This document shows, one piece after another, positions 57,198 to 64,000 of a stretch of 64,000 nt of DNA. How positions within the stretch are numbered: position 1 is the stretch's first letter; every line of letters begins with the position of its first letter. Source of the stretch: Allantophomopsis cytisporea (Eukaryota; Ascomycota; Leotiomycetes; Phacidiales; Phacidiaceae); assembly GCA_024752435.1 (NCBI GenBank), contig CP103020.1, positions 744,001 through 808,000 of the forward strand, given 5' to 3'. The notes under the pieces were generated by a model. That model saw only the letters and a list, made by a program, of their open reading frames with translations. It was not told the DNA's origin and ran no database searches. Made by a program: the position numbers and the translations under genes.

Positions 57198-58917
57198 GCT
57201 GGCTCAATACTCAAAATGATCAGATCACCTGTTTGTGGACATGTGACACCGATACTATGAGGAAGTAGGAAGGTAGCATGCCAGATCGAGTAATGATAAA
57301 AACACTTCCCTGCGAACATCATTGGATGAACGCCTGTAACCAGAAGTCTGCGCGTCTAATCTTGACAACTTCATGCCGTCTTGCAAGGAAGGCGACAGCA
57401 GTAGGGATCAGGTGCGATATGTGGGTTGTATGGATATGTGGGTGATTTCGAACATTAGAAGAAAGTTGGCAGATGAAGAGTTGCAATGAAAAACCAGGAA
57501 AGTCCTTGTTGGCATACAAGGTGAGGATCGTGCTTCGGCCAAACATGACTGACAGAGCGATGTGGGATATTGAAGGATCACCTTTCATCTCCAAATCCCC
57601 ATATGCTAATGTTGATGGTGTAAATTGTGCGGCTTCAATCATGGATGCTATTTTGGAGCAGGCATATCCTTGTAGGTCGAACGACCTCAAAATAAACATA
57701 CAGTACCGTGAGCTCCGTGCCGTATTGAAGTTGGCCCGTGCTATTATAGAGCTCTGAACCAAAGGCACAATAGTGGAGAAGGACCTACAAGCAAGAGCAC
57801 GAGGCATTTGTGCTGCTTATTTATTTACCTTGCCATATTGGAGTGAAGATGGAAGTCGGACGTAGGATTGCATACTGATAGTGACAAATGCCTCAATGGA
57901 TGGGGTTGCCATTGACCTTCTCTTCCATACCATAGGTACTCTGTACATGCGCCTGACAGCAGAGTCCCCTAGAAAAGAAAGCCGGGAGGAGAGTGGGCGT
58001 GAATGCGCTGCCGATAAGGTGGGATTGAGATCTTTGATCGGCCTCGTGATATGCAAATTCAGGCTTTTGCCCTGCTGAGCTGGTAATGTTAATTAAAGCT
58101 CCCATGTCGGACGCATCCTTGAACTCGAGCGCTTACCGATGCGGAGCGGTGCCTGAAGTGCTTGGTCATGGCTGACGCTTCTCGTGTGATTGATGATGAC
58201 GACGCCAGACATGTAAAAGAGATGAGCGTAGATGCAAGGACGAGGATAATCCGTCGGTTCCGATCGGCAATCCTCACATCGAAGGGAGAAGGGCCTGGTC
58301 GTGGCCGTGGCTCAAGAGGTAGGTAGGTAGATTAGTCGAAGAAAAGATAGGCCACCTTTGAGAGAGAGAAGAAGACGCATGGCTGGTCATGTTTGGCGGG
58401 GAAAGAGCGTCGACGTCCGATGATACAGAATGTGCAGGTACATGTATGATACATGTCGATACATGAGCTCGTACTTCATCGACCAACTAACTGTTCGATG
58501 CGCATATGCGTATCTGCCTGAACTGACGAACTGATGAATTGATGAACCATCTCGGCCCTGTACTGCGTAACCAGCGGATCGGCCAATGCAACAACCACAG
58601 GAGAATATTCCGACTTCTGTACAATCGTACATATTCATTCATGCGCAGGGATTTGCCTCTCACTTACTCTGTGTAACGGGTCTGGGAGAAAGCACGTGCT
58701 ACCGCACATGACTATCGGCGTATGCGATCTTGATTTTAAGACAAGGGAAGAGGCTGCAGCTGTTCAAAAAGAGTTCGGGATGCTTATGCTGTGTGACCTG
58801 TCTCCATCATTTGACGGTGCAGCCTAGGTCCTACTTGCATTAACAGGTAGTCTCAGTCCAGCCTCTCCCTCTCTCATTCACTCGCACTCTCTCATGTATG
58901 AGGTCGCATAAGCGGCC

Positions 58918-58955
58918 CTCCACCATCCACCATCCACCATCCACCATCCACCATC
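58918..58955. repeat. (CACCATC)n heptamer repeat
   Basis: Five tandem copies of a seven-base unit. Confidence 0.85.
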
Positions 58956-59570
58956 GGTATACCCAGACTTCCCATCCAATGCCTATGGATAGACGTGTGG
59001 TAGTATAGTTTATGCACAATGGTCGAAGCTTTCAAGTACATAATGCCTCTCCGGGGCACAACGGAAAGCAGTTGGCGGCGTGCAAGGACGGACCTAATGA
59101 GTGGTCGTGGTATGGGTATATGCGCAATACATATGTATGCAGAGAGTGCATACTCAAACTCTCCACAAAAACCAAAAACCAAAAAAAACCAAAAAAAACC
59201 AAAAAAAAAAAACTCTTGTACGCACTTCCACCCAGAATCGTGCCTCTGCGATTGAAAAGGCATACATACAGATAGCTTAAGCTATGGATCAGTTGTGCAC
59301 CATAGCTTGAAGCAGGGGTCGGTCCTCACCTCGGCCGATTTTTGCCTGGGATGCATATCGTGCACCAACGTAAGCAGAAGGGAAAAAGGATAAGGGAAAG
59401 CAGAAACATCGAGTACTGAGTAATGCTCTTTTTATTGTCTCCCAATTGGACGAGAAACAAAGGGATTTTCTCCTTCTTTTTTCTTCTTTTTGTGACTTGG
59501 CATATGAAACTAGACTTCATCATATCTTTCTTACCTTAGCGATGATACGTAGAATATGTATGTACAATAC

Positions 59571-59621
59571 CTAGATACATACATACATAGATACATACAT
59601 ACATATGTATGTATGTATGTA
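59571..59621. repeat. ACAT/ATGT repeat forming a perfect palindrome
   Basis: Tandem ACAT units switch to ATGT units at a central CATATG, so about 28 bp can fold into a hairpin or cruciform. Confidence 0.8.
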
Positions 59622-60171
59622 AAGACCCTTTGTAATATCTCACCGCAGCTTCCTCTCTCTCAAGTGGCCAGCTCACTTCTCCTGCATTGAGTAGTTCAGG
59701 TGGGATTTTGAAGAATATGTACAAGTACAGTCAGTACCTTACCTTACACAGTAAGCTCGCAGATGCCCAGTCCATCCGGATGTTTACAGAACTATGTATT
59801 TCTTGTAAATCATGCAGTCCACGGCACATGGTGTATGGCGCACTGTACCAACTCGGGTAAGTCGCACCACGTTTTTCTCATGCGTGTCTACGGATTACGA
59901 CGTTAGGCATCAATGAGGGGTTTGGGAGGCTGGTACTGTTTGGTGTTTGGTGATTTTTTGAGGGGGGTTGCTGAGCAGCGGCGGTGTGGTCTGTCAATGG
60001 TTTTTGATGCAGTAGCACCAGTAGTGCTTGCATTAGTATGACGGGCATCGAAAATGAGGAGTCGAAAAGGTCAAGGAAAGGTCAAGCTCGAGCTCAAGCT
60101 CAAGCTCTTGATGTACGAAATTTCTGAGAATTCCATGGGTACGTGCGTATGAGCGAGCTATGACAGTTGGA

Positions 60172-60215
60172 TTGAGAGGGGGAGAGAGAGAGAGAGAGGG
60201 AGGGAGGGGGGAGAA
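60172..60215. repeat. (GA)n / GGGA purine tract
   Basis: A run of at least 40 purines on the plus strand: GAGA units followed by GGGA units. Confidence 0.8.
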
Positions 60216-63200
60216 AGAGCAAGAGATAGCGAGCGTACCTTTATCATACAGTCTTTTTGGGAGGCATGGAGTATGATGAGGATGAGATCAGAGAGGCCAG
60301 TCAAGGTTGAGACCGTAAAGAACAATAAGGACCTCGCCCATCCATCCACCCACAGAGGCGACTAAGGCAAGTAAGCAAATGCTGTACCTGATCTCATAAT
60401 CACTAGGTACGGACGGAATATGGAGTAAGTACGGTCTTTCTTTGGTGCCAGGACGATTCATTATTGCGAATCCCGCCTAAAGATGTGACGAACTAGGTAC
60501 TGCCGTACAGAAACTGTACGAAGTGCAGCCTCATCGAACCATTATTACGATTGTCTGCTGCCGTTCATCCTGCACTGAGCGTAGCTGCGAATCCCAGGCG
60601 AGTAGCTATCAGCCATGGCGGCGCCTTTTTTCCGTGATGGTTGGATTGGTGGTCGTCTTAGCCGCTTGATGTGCACATTTTCATGCGCCCTATTCGTTGG
60701 TACCTTTCTTGACTTTCACCCTACCTTACCTTATTCATAGTTACGGGACTAATGGGGGGGTGTGCCGTGGTGGATTTGCCGCGGTATCGTGTGCTTCAAA
60801 TGCCTTGCATAGAAACCTTTGTCTCACTATGATTCTTGCATAGCTATGCGTAGAAATGTAGTGCTGTGGATTTCAGAGACATGATATACTAAGTATCAGA
60901 TAGAGAGGCGGGTGGAAGGTTGAAAGAGATATAAGTAATGATAAAGGCATTAAATAAATGATTGAATGATTAAACGATCAAATTGGGCGAATGGGAAAAT
61001 CCGAACATTCTATCGGTGATTAAGTTCTCGTAGATATCTCCTCCACTCAGATAGTGCTCATGGTAGCGTCGGTGGGAATGAAAGTACGTGCGTACACGGT
61101 AACTGGCATAAGGCTGTCAAATAGTGGTAAATTACGGTTAACCATGCACAATAACGGCTTAGGATATAGACACAGACCTGAGTATCATACCGACATATGT
61201 TATGTACTTTGTTCACAATAACAGTAAGATATGAGCAGCAAAGCAGGTCAAGGTGCTGAGCCAGGTGCCGATGAAACGAAGTAAGACGTACTGCGTATAC
61301 CTACCTACCTATACGCGGAGACTGTTCATGACTCGGAACAATAGGTTGATTACTTGGATTCAGCAGTGAAAGGATTAACTGCTAGAACTTGAGATGTAAA
61401 TATCCCTTAGAATGCCGTATTCAGGCGCACAAGGATGATACTGTAGACTTCACCTCAGCCTACGCCGTCGCCCCATGATATCCTCACCTCACCTCACATC
61501 CAGCATCTCACTTGGCCATACAAAACACCACAAAATAGCCATCAATATCATTCCATACGATATACACAGCTGGGGGCCAAAACAGTATGGACACACGCAC
61601 ACCAATCCATATCGTAGGGAGGCATATCGGTGGCTATAGAATCGGGTCAGCAACCCGTTCCGGTTGGTTGGTGCCGGACTTGTCTCTGACTTGCCTGCCT
61701 CTCAACGCTGATGCTGAAAGGCGGACTAACAGGCGGGCGGACGGGGCCCCTACGCTGACGCCGGCAGTGAAGGTTCATCTCTCCCAGGGCCATGGGATGG
61801 GATGTTCCCTGGCGTTGTGGGAATGTATGGGGTTGGGGCATGGCATGGTCATGGAGATTGGGCTGTCCGAGGGTGTAACCAAGTGTCGTGGTGGTGCAGA
61901 ATCACTGGACTTGACTTGGCGCCGTGCCACTATGCGCTGTTGTTCGACTGGGCCACTGTGGCATTTATCATAGAGGCAGTTGATTTTGCAGTCTTCTCTT
62001 TTGCTTCTTTTAGTTTCCACCTCGTTTTCTTTGCTTTATCGCCATGATGGTAACGCCATAACGTTGACTGTTTATAATATCGGAGATATCCCAAATCAAG
62101 CAGATAAATAATATAGTTTTTGTCCAATTAAATATGCATAGAGATAGACTGCTCAAATCATACTGTTCTCCTTGTAGTATCGATTCTGCGGAAATGATAT
62201 GCCATGCAATGCGGATGCAATGCAATGCACTGCGCGCACGGTCGATTTTGTATGTGGGTGAACCGTAATAAGTGTTTGAGAGACCGCTCGCACGCAGGTG
62301 TCCCTACAACTGACAGCTTCAAAACCCTCAAATCATAGGTGGGATATATTATTTATGGGTACAGTATATCTACCCTAAAAGAACAAGAATCCACTTTTGT
62401 TCTCATTTTTGATAGCACAGCCTACTTGATTGGCAAATACATTACTGTTTTTCTTCTCTCCTGCTTCAGTGCCATGGATAGGGATCAGGAAAGTCCAAAC
62501 GCGTCTGTGATTTTGACGATGATAAAAGACTGCATATCAGGCATATATTCACTTGCCAATGGAACGCCCCCCGGTTGGGTTGACAGACGCTGCATTGACA
62601 CTGCCTATGATTGACGCCTGCCGGCGACACCGTGAGAGCCATGGTTGAGCAGGGATTGGGCGGACATCAATTCAGAAGGTGAAGTTCGCTACTGACTGGC
62701 ATTCCGTATCATTTTTGATATGAAAAGCAGTGAAGCTGGTCACGGTGGCCAATATCCAGCAGACTGGATCGTCGATGAGCGCAGCCGAAGCATTCCAGAT
62801 GACGCGGAGGTCAGTATCAAATACTGCACCACTGTATTTTGATTTGCAAAGAGATTTGGAACCCGCAAAAACCGGCGTTGAAGCTTTCTTGGGTGAATTG
62901 TGTTACTCATCTCATACGGAAGAATTCGTAAGACACGCTATGCCCATATGAAGAGGGGTTTATACTTTGCTGAGATCGAGACGAGAGTAAGAGGTCCTCA
63001 TCCTTTGAGGGCAATGCACATCTATGCAGTTGCAGCAATGAGGCCATTGGAGAAGGAAACCGCCGTTTCAGACTCTGACTTAACTCAACATAGTTGTGAT
63101 TTACAACACGAGGCACCCGAGGTATGTTGCCATGTTCTGCGGGGAGCCTATTTAATGGTAGTGGCGGGAACTGAAAGACACCTTTACAAAGTTAGAATAG

Positions 63201-64000
63201 ACCGAACATTCTTCTCCTGTTCTTTGACTGCCTGAGCCTCTAGGACTGATGATTGATGGCCTGGGTAGTGTGCTGCCGTTGATATGAGAGCTTGGGCACC
63301 GTTATTCAATCTCTTAAAGTGGTCGTGAAACCCACCTCAAGACAAATCAAGCTCCAAGCTCATGGGGCATGATCAGACAAGCCATCGAATATTCTGCAGG
63401 CCTTCTTATTTCGTGCGCTCTCTATAGCAATTCTCGGCCGTGAGGGCTTCAGGTTTCGATACCGGAGCCTCCATGTAACATATGCCGCAACGATGACCTG
63501 GCTTCCCAAGAACGAAGGTGTCTAGGTATTGGGAATTAAGGCCGCAATGACTGTAGATCCCTCAGTGGCATCATGACCAGCACTGGGGCGGTGTATCTTG
63601 GTAGTTTGAAAGCATCAGCGCCTTGACAGCCAATCTCAGCCCCACGGCATGAAGTTTGACTGGTTATGCAGTTCGCATTCTAGTGAGAGAAGAACGTTGA
63701 GGTCGATGAAGATCCTCGAGTAGGTATGTAGGTTGATGTCTCAGAGAGAAGGGATTTGCTCAGGCCTCGTGGAGCTTGTTGCGGACTTGGCTCCAGAAGC
63801 CTCCCTCGTTTTACTAACATCGAAGACCTTGTCTAAGGGCCTCGGCCACGGTGGGCTTCCAAGGAACCTTAAGATATGTTTCGATGAGGAGTGACATGTG
63901 CGATGTCTACCCCGTAAGGATATAGAATGCCTTGTACAAATGAGACTGATACTATTGCGAAGGCAACATGAGTCGTGGTATCAGTATGAAGAGCGACAAA

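Larger units (their letters stand above)
57198..64000. other. Gene-poor right end of the window
   Basis: 6.8 kb with no supportable gene. At 57319-57807 both strands are open for 94-162 codons, so strand and coding status cannot be decided. Later frames (61587-61973, 62900-63235) lack recognisable motifs. Several microsatellites punctuate the stretch. The last kilobase shows short minus-strand open pieces in changing phases that could be a decayed gene continuing beyond the window. Confidence 0.5.

Noticed and set aside
57319..57807. 162-codon minus frame overlapping a 94-codon plus frame
   Set aside because: Both look equally plausible, neither is recognisable, and they cannot both be coding; not enough evidence to call either.
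63250..64000. Short open pieces on the minus strand at the window edge (for example a 44-codon piece with GHRCGICYMEAPV)
   Set aside because: Phases change every few dozen codons without splice sites; could be the edge of a decayed gene but unsupported.

Overview
The window is nuclear DNA of a filamentous ascomycete (Pezizomycotina). Genes carry short introns, mostly 38-115 nt, with GT/AG borders and CTRAY-like branch points. The recognisable products are fungal or general eukaryotic: PBN1, BRE1, BDP1, STE12, HIS6, RIX1, YPP1 and TAE1. STE12 has the filamentous layout, a homeodomain-like STE domain followed by two C2H2 fingers. A leotiomycete (Botrytis/Sclerotinia-like) origin is my best guess from sequence feel; it is not proven.

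Layout. 1-1.9 kb is microsatellite-rich spacer. 1.9-21.6 kb is gene-dense: a sucrose/alpha-glucoside transporter, PBN1 (GPI mannosyltransferase I subunit), a SARAF-like Ca2+-entry regulator, BRE1 (H2B ubiquitin ligase), BDP1 (TFIIIB), a BMT5-like rRNA methyltransferase, AOS1 (SUMO E1 subunit), an uncharacterised fungal gene, and UGA1 (GABA transaminase). 21.6-28.5 kb is an AT-rich island with two broken genes: a STAND/NLR-type N-terminal module, and a multi-exon AAA+ ATPase with one frameshift and one nonsense codon. STE12 (28.6-30.9 kb) is followed upstream by almost 9 kb without a convincing gene, full of microsatellites. 39.7-41.9 kb holds the divergent pair FAF1/HIS6. 41.9-44.9 kb is AT-rich and may contain a small decayed Cys-containing gene. 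RIX1 and YPP1 are divergent (44.9-51.6 kb). TAE1 lies at 54.5-55.8 kb and a small candidate gene at 56.7-57.2 kb. The last 6.8 kb is gene-poor with simple repeats.

How the genes relate. Several serve ribosome biogenesis or translation (BMT5-like, FAF1, RIX1, TAE1, and BDP1 for 5S/tRNA synthesis), but they are scattered, and nothing indicates a metabolic cluster. Close divergent pairs (FAF1/HIS6, RIX1/YPP1, BRE1/BDP1, AOS1/unknown) and one very tight convergent pair (BMT5/AOS1) suggest shared promoters or overlapping 3' ends. No confident tRNA, rRNA, intact transposon or CRISPR was seen. All exon borders were derived by eye from reading-frame continuity and splice consensus, and family assignments rest on motif recognition, not on database searches.
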